Shown here piece after piece: positions 36,191 to 47,407 of a stretch of DNA of 64,000 nucleotides. Source of the DNA: Lactuca virosa (taxonomy: Eukaryota > Streptophyta > Magnoliopsida > Asterales > Asteraceae); assembly GCA_928212115.1 (NCBI GenBank), contig CAKMRJ010004445.1, positions 3,209,027 to 3,273,026 of the forward strand, in the 5' to 3' direction. A program made the translations under genes and the position numbers. The notes beneath the pieces are model-generated. The model saw only the letters and a program-made list of their open reading frames with translations. It was not told the origin of the DNA and did not search any database. Within the stretch, counting starts at the first letter, position 1. Every line of letters begins with the position of its first letter.

Positions 36191-36540
36191 GGGCTTCCTT
36201 ATTTGTCGAATGCATGACTTATGTGATATATGTAGTGTATGGCTAATTAGATATGTGTTATGTGGTTTGTGTGTGGGATATGCTATGGGGGACTCACTAA
36301 GCATTCGCTTACAATTTGTGGATTTGTTTCAGGTTCATCTGAGTCCAAGGGCAAGGGCAAAGCTTGATGGCGCGGCGTGCACTCTCTCTCAGGCGACTTT
36401 ATGGGACACTCTATATTTGAAAATAAAGTTGTAATGGATTTTGGATTTGAAACAATTGTTTTGGAATTTCTTGATTTATGGGAATGTGTTTGGTTAATTA
36501 AAAATGAAAAAATTCTTTGAAAAATTGGGTCGTTACAAGT

Positions 36541-36553
36541 TGGTATCAGAGCC
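36541..36553 (+). other. Element B primer binding site
   Basis: TGGTATCAGAGCC three bases after the LTR; initiator Met-tRNA complement. Confidence 0.9.
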
Positions 36554-36767
36554 TTGGTTTGAGGGATTCGGGTACACTCTCGGGCGTGTCAGGACTCAAA
36601 CTAAGGAAATTATAAACTGTTTTCAAAATAAAAGTTAAAAACTTTTAAGAAATAAAAAGAAGAGAGTGCAACGCGCGCGATCGGCTGAGCCAAGTAAGTA
36701 GTTCCCAATGTGTTAGCCATGTTATACTGATATTTGAGCTTGATGATCGTATGAGATTTGCTATGTG

Positions 36768-36920
36768 TATGCTTTTAAAATTGTATACGGTTAGGAGCTT
36801 ATAGCCTCAGAATGATTGATTTGGCCTTATTTCCTGTTCCTTGTTTGGTTGTGGTCCTAGGGTAGAATCTTTTATTCGAAAGTCTATTTGATCCTTTTCT
36901 GTGTATAATTTGCATGCATA
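36768..36920 (+). other. Conserved long hairpin, element B leader
   Basis: The loop motif at 36833-36854 contains GTTCCTTGTTTGGTTGTGG. Outer arms pair loosely (TATGC with GCATA; AAATTGTATAC with GTATAATTT). It lies between PBS and gag. The inner stem is weaker than in other copies. Confidence 0.6.
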
Positions 36921-37214
36921 AAGGCAACCTGTTATGATTGGTCTGTATGATATGGGTAGAGCAAATCTTAGGACATCCTAGGATTTGGGTTATGCGGTGG
37001 TTTTGTAGTATATGATTTGTTTTGGGTCGAATTGGAGTTATCAGGTAGAGCGTTGGGGAAAGGTACAGGTAGGTGTGGAAGGTAGTATTGGGCCCGTACT
37101 ACTGAAAGCACAGGACCTGTGCCCGAGCCAATGCTAGATCCGATCACTCTAAGGAGGACCGATGTGGGAAGATCCCCTTTATAGATGTCCTGACTTATGA
37201 CATTTCAGTTCAAC

Positions 37215-38411
37215 ATGGTGGTGACACGATTCGGGACAGGGGGATCAGGATCAGGATCGGGATCGGGGTCTGGGTCTGGATCGGACAGCGATACCGAGCC
37301 TATTGATGAGAGACTGCGCGATATCATTGCAGCCGAGGTTACGAAGGGCATCCTTGACGGTACCCCAATCATCTTTGGGACGGTCAAGGAGGGCATTATG
37401 AAGATCATGGAGGAGAGACTCAGATCATTCAGGGTTGAGATTGTTCGGGCCAGATCGGAGCCCGAACTCCCTCGTTCCGGGAGTTCAAGGCGTGTGGGGC
37501 GCCAGAGTTTTGCAGGGTGAGGGACCCCATTGTCAGCCGATGCTGGGTGGCGGATATCGAAAACGCCTAGCGCACGAGTTCTTGCCTGGATGTGGCAAAG
37601 GTTGGGTTTGCTTCTTGCATGATGAGAGACAGAGCCCGGGATTGGTGGGGCGAGGTTACTAACCAGGTGGGACCAGCCGGGGTGGCTGAGATGACATGGG
37701 TCGATTTTGTTCGGCGATTTGATTTAGAGTTTGCACCACCCATTGAGGTGCAACGACTAGTGCGAGAGTTTCATGATTTGCAGCAGACCACCGAGACTGT
37801 GGCGGAGATCACCGCCAAGTTTCGGGAACGAGCTTTGTTGATCCCTCAGTATGCTACCGATGAGGAGATGAGACGGACCCGATATCATTTCATGCTGAGA
37901 GATGATATTCGGGAGTTTTTGAGCTTCACGGGGTGCAAAACCCTGAATGAGATGGTGGAAAATGCCCGTGAGAGGGAGATGGAGTTGGATTCTCGCACGA
38001 AGCGGAAAACTGAGCAGGTGCAGGCAGCAGGGGGTCAGTCTAAGAAGCCTAAGACCTCAGATACATCTAGTAAGGGCCAACAGGGTCGTGGCCAATGTGC
38101 CAAGTGTGGGAGATCCCATGGGGGAGCTTGCCGGGGGCCGAACCCGGTGTGTTATACGTGTGGTCAGCCGGGCCACATAAGCAGGGACTGCCCCAAGAAG
38201 GGCCTGATATGTTTCCACTGCAACTAGACTGACCATAAAACGGCCGACTGTCCGAGGTTGCAGGGAGGAGGGGGAGCAGTGGCGGCGCCCACGCCCGCCA
38301 CAATGAGGATTACCGATGGTCGCCCTGCTAAGGCGGAAGCTCCAGCAGTGAAGAGCCGTGCATTTCAGCTGACTACCGAAGAGGCACGCACAACGCCAGA
38401 TGTTGTGGCTG
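37215..38411 (+). pseudogene. Element B gag
   Basis: Starts at ATG 37215 (MVVTRFG) and runs into a glycine-serine tract, then the helix VKEGIMKIMEERLRSF. A frame change near 37490 and a stop near 37570 precede the capsid part (FASCMMRDRARDWWGEV). The nucleocapsid has CYTCGQPGHISRDC near 38145 and a second knuckle CFHCN at 38210 cut by TAG where relatives read on. The frame ends at a splice-donor-like GGTACGT at 38411/38412. Its role is the particle structural protein. Broken in this copy. Confidence 0.88.
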
Positions 38412-38476
38412 GTACGTAATTATTCTTCCCTACTCTATGTATCTGTTTCGCTTATGTGTATTATATACTTGTTTAG
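38412..38476 (+). other. Putative 65-nt intron between gag and protease in element B
   Basis: GTACGT at 38412 and TTGTTTAG ending at 38476 bracket an in-frame-stop-containing, T-rich stretch. Removing it rejoins the gag end to the protease start in one frame (A-G-T-F-L-V junction). Spliced and unspliced RNAs would set the Gag to Pol ratio. Inferred from sites and frame only. Confidence 0.6.
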
Positions 38477-41400
38477 GGACCTTTTTGGTCAATGGTATGT
38501 CTGCTCATGTCTTTTTTGATTCGGGTGCTACCCGATCGTTCGTATCTCTTGCGCTTAACAAGAAGTTTCAGGACGCACCAGGAACTTTGGATTCCCCGCT
38601 CGAGGTGGAGATTTCAGATGACCGCACTGTTAGTGTTGCGAGGGTGTATCAGGACTGTGTCCTGAATGTGTGTGGTGAGAGATTTCGTGTCGACCTAGTC
38701 CTGATACCGTTGCGAGGGCTGAAAGTGATTATCGGAATGGATTGGTTGGGGGCCAATAGGGCCATGATCGACTGCAAGCATCAGTTCGTGAGGGTTCGTA
38801 CCCCAAGTGGGGGAGAACTGGCGATATATGGTGATAAGGCATCTCAAGGGCCGACCCTCTGTTCGGCTGCGAGGGCTAGGAGGTTTCTGCAGCAAGGATG
38901 TATGGGATTTTTGGCTTATATCTTAGATACGAAGGTTGAGAACCCAATGGATATAGGCAGCGTGCCTTTTGTCCAGGAATTTCGGGATGTTTTCCCCGAA
39001 GAGTTACCAGGAGTGCCTCCGGAAAGGCAGGTGGAGTTTCGCATCGATTTGGTGTCGGGTGCCTCTCCGACAGCAAAGGCACCATATCGGTTGGCACCAC
39101 CCGAGATGCAGGAGTTATCTACACAGCTTCAAGAGCTGTTAGATCGAGGATTCATTTGTCCGAGCAGTTCCCCGTGGGGAGCACCAATTCTTTTCGTGAA
39201 AAAGAAGGATGGATCCCACATGATGTGTATCGATTATAGGGAACTAAACAAGCTAACAGTGAAGAACCGTTATCCGTTGCCAAGGATCGATGATTTGTTC
39301 GATCAGCTGCAGGGTGCGTCTTGGTTTTCCAAGATTGATCTTCGGTTGGGATACCATCAGATGAGGATTCGGGATGAGGATATACCGAAGACGGCTTTCA
39401 GGACTCGGTATGGGCATTATGAGTTTGTAGTGATGTCGTTTGGGCTCACCAATTCCCCAGTAGCGTTCATGGATCTTATGAACAGGGTGTGTAGACTGAT
39501 GCTGGATCGGTCGGTGATCGTTTTCATTGATGATACACTGGTCTATTCTAAGACCAGGGAGCAGCACGAACAACACTTAAGGGAGGTGCTGGAGACCCTA
39601 AGGGCGGAGAAGCTGTATTCCAAGTTCTCCAAGTGTGATTTCTGGCTGCGAGAGGTACAATTCTTGAGGCATATCATGAACCAGGAGGGTATTTCGGTTG
39701 ATCCAGCCAAGGTTGATGTTGTAATGCGGTGGGAAGTACTGAAGAATGCATTAGAGATTCGTAGCTTCTTGGGTCTAGCGGGTTATTACCGAAGATTTAT
39801 CCAGGATTTCTCCAAGATTGATGTGGCATTGACCCGTCTGACCAAGAAGAATGTGACGTTTCGGTGGGGTACAGATCAGCAGTTAGCCTTCGAGACCTTG
39901 AGGCGGAGATTGTGCGAGGCTCCGATCCTTGTACTACCTGAGGGATTAGATGATCTGGTAGTGTACTGTGACGCATCGAATTCAGGGTTAGGTGCGATAC
40001 TGATGCAGAGGGGGGCACGTGATAGCATATGCCTCACGACAATTGAAGCCGCATGAGGCGAATTACCCTACTCACGATCTGGAACTGGAGGTAGTGGTAT
40101 TCGCCCTCAAGATTTGGAGGCATTATTTGTACGGAGTGCGGTGTACCATTTACACCGACCACAAGAGTCTGAAGTATCTGATGGACCAGCAGAACCTCAA
40201 CAAGCGACAGAGGAGGTGGTTGGATGTGCTGAAGGATTATGACTGTGAGATCCTTTACCATCCAGGGAAGGCCAACGTAGTGGCTGACGCTTTGAGTCGT
40301 AAGACGGCGGGTTCCCCGATTGGGAATGTGTGTTTGAGAATGACGGTGATCTCTCCATTGTTGGAGATGATCAGAGAGGCTCAAGTTGAGCTTGTGAAGA
40401 AAGAGAATTGGAAGGTAGAGAGAATCCGAGGACAATATCCTTTGTTTGTTAAGGATAGTCGTGGTCTTTTGACGCAGTGTGGCCGGGTGTGGGTACCGGT
40501 GACCGGGGGAGTGAGACAGAAGATATTAGAGGAAGCGCATAAGTCCAAGTTCTCTATACATCCAAGAGCTACGAAAATGTACAGGGACTTGAGGCTGAGT
40601 TATTGGTGGCCCTACATGAAGCGGGAAATTGTTTGGTTTGTAGAGTGGTGCTTGACCTGCAGGAACGTCAAGGCCGAGCATCAGCGGCCTCATGGTAAGG
40701 TCCAGCCGCTACCCATTCCCATGTGGAAGTGGGAGGAGATCACGATGGACTTCATTACAAAGTTGCCAAGGACGGCGAGGGGTGTGGATGCCATATGGGA
40801 GATTGTGGATAGACTGACGAAGAGTGCCCATTTCATTCCGATATCCGAAAGTATATGCGCAGAGAAGTTGGCAGATATTTACGTGCGTGAGGTGGTGGCT
40901 AGACACGGGGTGCATATGTCGGTAGTTTCTGACCGCGATGTTTGGTTTACATCTAGGTTCTGGAAGAAATTCCATGAGGAGTTGGGCACTCAGCTACACT
41001 TTAGCACGTCGTACCACCCCCAGACCGACGGTCAGAGTGAGAGAACGATCCAGATACTGGAGGATATGCTACGGGCATGCGTGTTGTGTATTTTGGAGGG
41101 AGTTAGGATACGTATCTTCCACTGGCATAGTTTTCATACAATAACAGTTACCATGCCAGTATCGACCGAGCTCCATTCGAGATGTTATATGGTCGGAGGT
41201 GCCGAACCCCGGTTTGTTGGGATAAGGTTGGACACCGGGTCATGGGAAGCACTGAAGTGGTGCTCAAGACTACTGTCTTGATTCAGCAGGTGCGCGACCG
41301 GTTGCGGGTCGCGCAGAGCCATCAGAAAAGCTATGCTGACCGACGACGATCAGACCTCGAGTTTCAGGTGGGGGATTTCGTGTTGCTGAAGGTGTCACCC

Positions 41401-41791
41401 TGGAAAGGGATCATCAGGTTTCGGAAGAGGGGCAAGCTGGGGCCTCGGTATATAGGCCCGTTCAGGATCACGACCCGGGTGGGCAAAGTGGCATATCGCT
41501 TGGATCTGCCAGATGAGCTTAGTCAGATTCACAACACATTTCATGTGTCGCAACTTCAGAAGTGTGTCACAGACGAGGCTGCGGTTGTCTCATTGGGTGA
41601 TATCCAGGTAGATGAGAGCTTGAACTACATCAAGGAAACCCGTTTCCATCTTGGATAGGAAGAGGAAGGTTCTTCGGAATAAGTAAGTAAGACTAGTGAA
41701 AGTGTAATGGCAACATCAGAAGGGTTTCGAGTGGACTTGGGAACCGGAAGAGGAGATGCGAGAGCATTACCCCGATTTATTTGGGTCATCA

Positions 41792-41809
41792 GACTTCGAG
41801 GACGAAGTC
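41792..41809 (+). other. Pre-polypurine-tract hairpin, element B
   Basis: GACTTCG-AGGA-CGAAGTC, a 7-bp perfect stem just downstream of the chromodomain remnant. Same core (CG, loop GGA, CG) as in C, D and G but different arms. Confidence 0.8.
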
Positions 41810-41814
41810 TAGTT

Positions 41815-41828
41815 CAAGTGGGGAGACT
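41815..41828 (+). other. Element B polypurine tract
   Basis: CAAGTGGGGAGACT directly before the 3' LTR start at 41829. Confidence 0.8.
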
Positions 41829-42618
41829 TGTAACACCTGTTTCGAGTATTGGTTGGATTTTGCTATTGTAGGGTGTTGGTGCATGAACTCGGCGAGTTGG
41901 GAGCCCAACTCGTCGAGTAGAGTCGTGATATCATGGAACGCGGGACGACCGAATCGACGAGTCGAAGGGTCGACTCGGCGAGTCCAAGCTGTTTAAAGAG
42001 AACCCCAAATTTTGGGGTTTGCCCCCTATATAAACGACATTATACGCCTTTGTAGCCTCCCTTAACGTCATAAGAGATCGTTTACGGCCGCAAACATTTG
42101 GGTGTATGAAGTAAGAGCTTTGGGAGCTTAAACCTTGGGATTGTGGAAGGAATTCCAAGCTTGAAGAAGAAGTATCAAGGGGAAAACACTAGATCTAGCA
42201 TCTAGTTCGTCTTGGGCATTGAATTGAGGTATGAATCTGTTACCTTAAGCCTAGATTCTATTTGAGAGTTATAACCAACTTTGAGGAAATGGAAGCAAGC
42301 TTAGATCTGGACCTATCACAAGGATATGGTTCCAGACCTGGACCTTCTTAGGTCCCAAATATCATAAAGTTGCACCTTTTATTAAGCTCATTCCCTCTCC
42401 ATGCATGAAAACCTTGTTGAAGGTTAGTTTTGGTGTTATGGCCATGTGAGGCCTTGCATGCACGTAAAGTTTTCAACTTTACGTGTTATCCACACTAGTA
42501 GAGGTTAGATCTGAAGTTTGGGACCTTGAGTCCCATTGGAAAAGGCCGTAAACATAATGGACTAAGGGGACTCGGCGAGTCATGCAAGAGACTCGGCGAG
42601 TCGAGAGGGTTTTCTCAT

Positions 42619-42728
42619 TCACGACCAAGGGTTCACGGCCAAGGGTTTACGGCCAAGGATTTACGGCCAAGGGTTCACGGCCAAGGGTTTAAGGCCAAGG
42701 GTTCACGACCAAGGGTTTACGGTTAAGG
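42619..42728. repeat. 14-bp minisatellite in B 3' LTR
   Basis: About eight GTTTACGGCCAAGG-type units, with a different variant order from the 5' copy. Confidence 0.9.
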
Positions 42729-43138
42729 GTGTTTAGTTGGTGGTTTATGGCCGTGAACATCAAGGAACTCGACGAGTCCCTCTGGTAACTCGGCGAGTCG
42801 ATGAGTTAATCAGGGAACCCGACGAGTGACTGATTGTACTCGATGAGTCAAGGTCAATATGGACTGTTGACCTTGACTATATACCTTGACTTTGACAAGG
42901 GTTGACCCTGGGGGTATTTATGGGATTATGCTGAGTTATTTACTTAATGATTATAGGCAGTTTGGGAGGAGCAGCGTGGGATATATCTGATTTCAGTTTG
43001 CCAGTTCCGCCTTGGAGAGGTGAGTCTTCTCACCATATCAATGGGTCTAAGGTACCAAGGTCGGCCCATTTTATGAGATACAGTTTATTGATTGAATATG
43101 CGCTATGATAGTATGTCATTTCCATGGAAGACCACATG

Positions 43139-43250
43139 CCGAAACCTAAATGTTAACTCAGCAACACTTCTAACAAAAGAATCAGTCAAAACGAACCCTG
43201 AAACTAAATCCAGATTTCTAGCCCCCAATATTATATGCCAAAAGATTGAT
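43139..43250. other. 112-bp foreign insert in B 3' LTR
   Basis: Absent from the 5' LTR, where CCACGTG runs straight into GGGGTTTTCGTGG. The insert has no inverted ends or clear duplication. On each strand one frame stays open throughout, but no protein is recognised. It looks like filler DNA from break repair. Confidence 0.6.
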
Positions 43251-43335
43251 TCGGGTTTCTGTGGCATTTGGCATAGGACCATGGATGGTTTCCATGGAAT
43301 ACTAAAACATTTTCTTGTATAGTGTGACAACCCGA

Positions 43336-44277
43336 TCATTGCTCTGATGCGAAGGTTCGAGAAAACATATTCGGTCTTCGAAATCTGTATGTACCCAGAA
43401 GGGAGCAAAGTGAAGTTTGCTGCCTGCACTTTCTCCGACAGAGCCCTAACATGGTGGAATAGCCATGTTAAGTCATTGACCCTATCAGTGGCTAACTCAA
43501 CAGGTTGGGAGAACCTAAAAAAGATGATGTTGGAAGAATACTGCCCGAGGGGCGAAGTCCAAAAGCTGGAACAAGAACTATGGGAGCACACCATGGTCGG
43601 CTCAGACATAGTGACCTACACTGACAGGTTTAGCGACCTGGCAGTACTATGCCCCGGGATGGTTAACACGGAGAGTAAGAAGATAGAAAGGTACATCAAG
43701 GGGTTTATCTACCCCGATTCAAGGAGATGTACTGTCTTCTAACCCAACTACATTCGATAGCGCCAAACGCCTGGTCCAGCGACTCATTGACCATGGATTC
43801 CGCCATGGCGTGGTAGTCTCCGTTCCTGATCCATCAAAGGGAGGGGACTATAAACGAAAGTCGGGGAACAAAAGGAAGGAACAAACAACACATGAAACCC
43901 CGCAGGAGCAACAAATGGGTACTATATATGCTGCCACAACACATGCTACTCCAGCACCTGCCAGTCGATATGCTGGAACTCTCCTGAAGTGTGATGGGTG
44001 TAACTACCACCACACCGGAGTATGTCGGGAAATGCAATGCCTAAATTGCCACAAGAAGGGGCACACTGACCGGTTCTACAGGGCACTGACACAACCAATC
44101 TCCCAAGTCCCCGAAGTAGATGTAAACCAGGCCTGCTATGGCTATGGTAAGACATGGCACTACAAGAGGGACTGCCCGATAAGGAAGAACTCAGGCGCGG
44201 ATGGACGAATTTTGATGATCACCGCAGGAGAAACTACCCCGGAGTCCCCAACGACCAGCGGTACGTCTTCGAAATAA
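43336..44277 (+). pseudogene. Element D gag, left copy, N-terminally deleted
   Basis: Frames 43347-43742 (FEKTYSVFEIC, ALTWWNSHVKSL, EEYCPRGEVQKLEQELW) and 43810-44277 (two degraded zinc knuckles: CLNCHKKGHTDRFY, CYGYGKTWHYKRDC) align with the intact gag at 49216-50445. A one-base change near 43700 shifts the frame, and the N-terminal ~90 residues are missing. Non-functional. Confidence 0.88.
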
Positions 44278-44424
44278 TAATTACTTTAAAATTTAATTTA
44301 TATCTATATAATATTAAAATTTGAGGAAAACATTTAAAAGTAATTATAATAACTCACTCATATGAACAAGTCACAACATTCATGAGAGAACTAAAGATCC
44401 GTTCAGGGAAGCTATGATGGCTTA

Positions 44425-44577
44425 GTATGTACATCAGGGTTGTGCATAGCTAAGATTTTGTAGACTTAGAGTGAGTGATTCCGCCTTAATTCCTGTTCCT
44501 TGTTTGGTTGTGGATTTAGGGCAGAGCCACTCATTCGACCGTCTTATTCATCTTAATTATACATAACTTGTATATGT
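44425..44577 (+). other. Conserved long hairpin, D left copy, first
   Basis: Outer arms around GTTGTGCATAGCTAAGAT pair with TCTTAATTATACATAAC. The inner arms GAGTG and CACTC are perfect. Loop motif 44492-44513. Confidence 0.7.
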
Positions 44578-45137
44578 CGGGCGATCATAGAGGTACCGAG
44601 GAGGATCATAATATAGAGTATCGACACTAGTTATCAAAACACTTGCACTATTTGTACTCGCTCATCGCGGTACAATTTGTGACAGTGGTAATATCAAGGG
44701 GAAAACATAAAGCACTAGAACGTTTACACAGAGTACATTGTCGAGCACAATCGGGATACACCATCGTATAACAAACGTTTCTTTCAAATTGGCCTAACAT
44801 TCGTTTCTGTAAAGAGTCCATTGTCATCATTCGTCATGGATTGGCGTGGTCCTCACCATACTAAGTTCATATATTTCGAAATTCCATCGCCTTAACCGTC
44901 AAATTCACGAAACCCTCGTCATTCGTAACGACAGCCCGGCCCAGACCTCAGAATCGTCTACCGCGTATTCTAAAACCCAAAGTACTCATGCGAGGAGTAC
45001 CTTGCCCTCCGAAACCTTAACGTCGTATATTTAGCAGACCTTCTCGGACTACCACTCGTCCAACAGATCAAGTTCAAGCATAGAGGCTAAGGACGAATAC
45101 AGCCCACCTATCACTATTAAGTGTATACGCGAGGGTA

Positions 45138-45260
45138 GTATATAATTATGATTACGCAGATTTAGTATGTGTGTTTCCGCCCTATCTCCTGTTCCTTCTT
45201 TGGTTGTGGACCTGGGGCAGAGTCGCACATCCGACCGTCTTACTAATCTTAATTATATAC
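45138..45260 (+). other. Conserved long hairpin, D left copy, second
   Basis: Arms GTATATAATTATGATT and AATCTTAATTATATAC pair with one mismatch. The inner ATGTGTG pairs with CGCACAT through a G-U. Loop motif 45188-45209, with CTTC replacing CTTG. Confidence 0.7.
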
Positions 45261-45397
45261 GACTTTTATAAACGAGGTGATGATAGATGGACCAGGTATG
45301 AATCCTATCATGAGCGTAAGGGCAAAGTTTCCAGGTCTGCGAGTGAGTATTCTTCTTTTCAAAGAAGCGCGACCCCATGAGTACTGCTAAGAAAGCT

Positions 45398-45414
45398 AAT
45401 TTCGGGACGAAATT
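45398..45414 (+). other. Pre-polypurine-tract hairpin, element D
   Basis: AATTTCG-GGA-CGAAATT, a perfect 7-bp stem, 19 bases before the LTR. Confidence 0.8.
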
Positions 45415-45421
45415 CCATCTA

Positions 45422-45433
45422 ACGGGGGGATGA
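45422..45433 (+). other. Element D polypurine tract
   Basis: ACGGGGGGATGA directly before TGTGACAACC of the shared LTR; identical to the tract of G. Confidence 0.8.
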
Positions 45434-46858
45434 TGTGACAACCCGAAATTTTTTATCTTGTAAAGTCAATTCAATCAACTAGAAGTCAGACTTAATTCTA
45501 ATTCCTTTTAGCCTTGTTAAGGGTCATTCTAATGAGCTCTAAGCCTAGTACACTCAAGGGTTGAGTGTTAGGGAGTATTAACTCGAGATCAGAAGGCTGC
45601 ACCCGAACCATAGAACCAAACACTTGAGGTTCACGGCCGCAAACCTAGTTCACAGCCGTGAACTCTCTTATGGCAGTGATCTTTCCCCATTATGTATAGA
45701 TTTCCCTTATTTCTTCATCATTATTCACAATCCCAACTCAAGAACTTCCATTCTCTCTCAAGTATCATCAAGAATTACTTCCATTTCTCGTCCAAATCGT
45801 AAGTGATTCTTCCATTTGTTCCTTGATATCCTTTTTGATCTAGTACAACCCTATAATTTCACCCATGAATTCACCACTTTTGTTTAGATCTTCAAGATCA
45901 TCATCTTTCACCAAGAACACCAAGAACACACACTTGTTGTTGGTGGCCGTGAACTCCCAAGGGATCCCAAATCGTAAGTGTTTCATCATTTATCTTGTTA
46001 TACTTGAAAGACTACTAGATCCTAGCCTTGATTCTTCAAAATTCATCACCATCTTCATGAGCTTGAGGTGTTCACGGCCGTGAACCCTTCATAGGGCCGT
46101 GAACCCTTCATGAATTCATACATGGCCGTGAACCATTCATCCATTTGGGTCGTGAACACTTTCCTTTGGCCGTAAACTCCCTTTGATCAATCACATGTGA
46201 TTTTAACACTTCATTTCAAGTGTTTCCTAGTCCCTAAGGTAGTTTCCTTGCATGTTAGTTGTTTTAAACACTAATTACATGCCTATATATGCCATTATAT
46301 GTCATTTAGGACTCGTTTGTGTCTCGGGAATTCATTCGTGGAACTTCTCATCCTTACACGAACCTTCAATTGAATCACCCACATAAGGTGAGTTCATACC
46401 CCTATAATCAATCTTTTAAATGTTTTAAATGCTTTTAAGGGGGGAATACAAGTTGAACACAATGATAATTGTGTAAATGTTATCTGTGATAAACATCATT
46501 TGAAAGGATTTCTTATGTGTTATAAGTGATCAAATCATTTCAAAAACTCTTTTAAAGTTATGTCACTTTGTGGTTTATAAAACTCTGTTTTTAAAGTACA
46601 ATCATAACTCAGTAGATAAATGAGTCTTTTCTTCAAAGTCAGTATCAGTTCAAATAAACATACTAGTAAACTATAATAGGTATAGTTTAGGGGTTCAGTT
46701 CATTCTATAACTAGTACAGGGAGGAACATACTATAACTATAACAGAAGAACAAATCATGGTTTACATACTTATACTATAAATTCCCAGTAACCTAGGAAG
46801 GTAACGTATCATTAACTCATTGTTCTAAACAAAAGATGATAATAAACATGGTATAAGG

Positions 46859-46921
<63 letters not shown>
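46859..46921. repeat. TA microsatellite in the D LTR
   Basis: About 31 TA units. Confidence 0.95.
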
Positions 46922-46924
<3 letters not shown>

Positions 46925-47128
46925 CGTATACACCAAGTAATCATAAGGAGTACCATGTATGGGTCAGGTCATAACATACAAATTGAATACACCGTTTTCT
47001 AGTACAAAAACATACTTTTCAGATAGAACATTGAGTAAACTAAACTAGAAACTTATCAGTAAAGGGTTTAATCCATTTTATTAAACGAGTATAACTTAAA
47101 GGACCTTTGATGGTTAATTCTATAATAC

Positions 47129-47292
47129 CTTAGTTTATACATCAGAGTTATATATAATTAATATCCGATAGGTAGTTGGATGTGTGCTTTCTGCCTTACT
47201 TCCTGTTCCTTGTTTGGTTGTGGGCTTAGGGCAGATTCACACAATTAACCATCCGTTCGATATTAGATTATATATAGCTAGTATAAACTAAG
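47129..47292 (+). other. Conserved long hairpin, D LTR, first
   Basis: The best-formed member. Outer arms CTTAGTTTATAC and GTATAAACTAAG are perfect (12 bp). TATATATAAT then pairs with ATTATATATA. The inner arms TCTGCC/GGCAGA and GTGTG/CACAC are perfect. Loop motif 47202-47223. Confidence 0.8.
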
Positions 47293-47407
47293 TGATTATA
47301 GAAGTAACTATTGTGGTTACCAATTTTACTAAAGGAAATAAGGGTTTTTCTTAAAGAATGGTTTCATGAAATATAAAGGAACTATTACAGTTAACTCCGT
47401 GAGTACC

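Larger units (their letters stand above)
34707..36537 (+). repeat. Element B 5' LTR (1831 bp)
   Basis: Begins TGTAACACCTG and ends GGGTCGTTACA. It contains ACTCGNCGAGT motifs, a TATA box (CCTATATAAACG near 34884), a 14-bp minisatellite (35475-35575) and irregular repeats around CCACGTGGGGG (35976-36170). Confidence 0.93.
38477..41829 (+). pseudogene. Element B pol: protease, RT, RNase H, integrase, chromodomain
   Basis: Protease has FFDSGATRSFVS near 38515. RT has CIDYRELN, SKIDLRLGYHQ and the catalytic FIDD near 39530. RNase H starts with VYCDASNSGLGA; a frame change near 40015 separates it from TDHKSLKY. Integrase has a zinc region ending CLTCRNVK and the core MDFITKLP, VSDRD, TDGQSERT, broken near 41090 and resumed at 41182. 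The C-terminus (GPFRI, NTFHVSQL) is followed after frame changes by WQHQKGFEWTWE-type residues (near 41710-41745), a chromodomain remnant that in this lineage targets heterochromatin. At least four breaks prevent a full product. Confidence 0.92.
34707..43322 (+). mobile_element. Element B: Tekay/Del-type Ty3/gypsy chromovirus, 3' LTR open
   Basis: 5' LTR 34707-36537, PBS 36541, gag, pol with protease, RT, RNase H and integrase, a chromodomain remnant, polypurine tract, and a 3' LTR from 41829. The 3' LTR is interrupted at 43322 by element D, so the right end and target duplication are outside the window (left flank TTAGC). Coding regions carry several frameshifts and stops, so this copy is not autonomous. 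The two LTRs are similar apart from repeat number and a 112-bp insert, suggesting a moderately young element. Confidence 0.9.
41829..43322 (+). repeat. Element B 3' LTR, interrupted
   Basis: Matches the 5' LTR from its first base to the CTTGTATAG segment (36055 in the 5' LTR), then is cut by element D. It contains a 112-bp insert at 43139-43250 and the minisatellite at 42619-42728. Confidence 0.9.
44278..45397 (+). other. Element D 3' internal region without pol
   Basis: About 1.1 kb between gag stop and polypurine tract with no RT, protease or integrase motif in any frame. It carries two copies of the conserved long hairpin. The same region follows gag in the second copy (50446-51314). Confidence 0.7.
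43323..45433 (+). mobile_element. Element D, first (left) copy: 13 bp of LTR fused to gag, internal region
   Basis: Starts TGTGACAACCCGA, identical to the first 13 bases of the D LTR at 45434. It then jumps straight into gag sequence equal to 49487 onward. About 4 kb (rest of the 5' LTR, leader and start of gag) is missing relative to the second copy. It inserted into the B 3' LTR (left flank TATAG). The interior ends with the polypurine tract and the LTR at 45434. No protease, RT or integrase is seen. Confidence 0.8.

Noticed and set aside
37205..37408. Minus frame rich in Asp-Pro pairs
   Set aside because: Antisense shadow of the Gly-Ser tract of element B gag.
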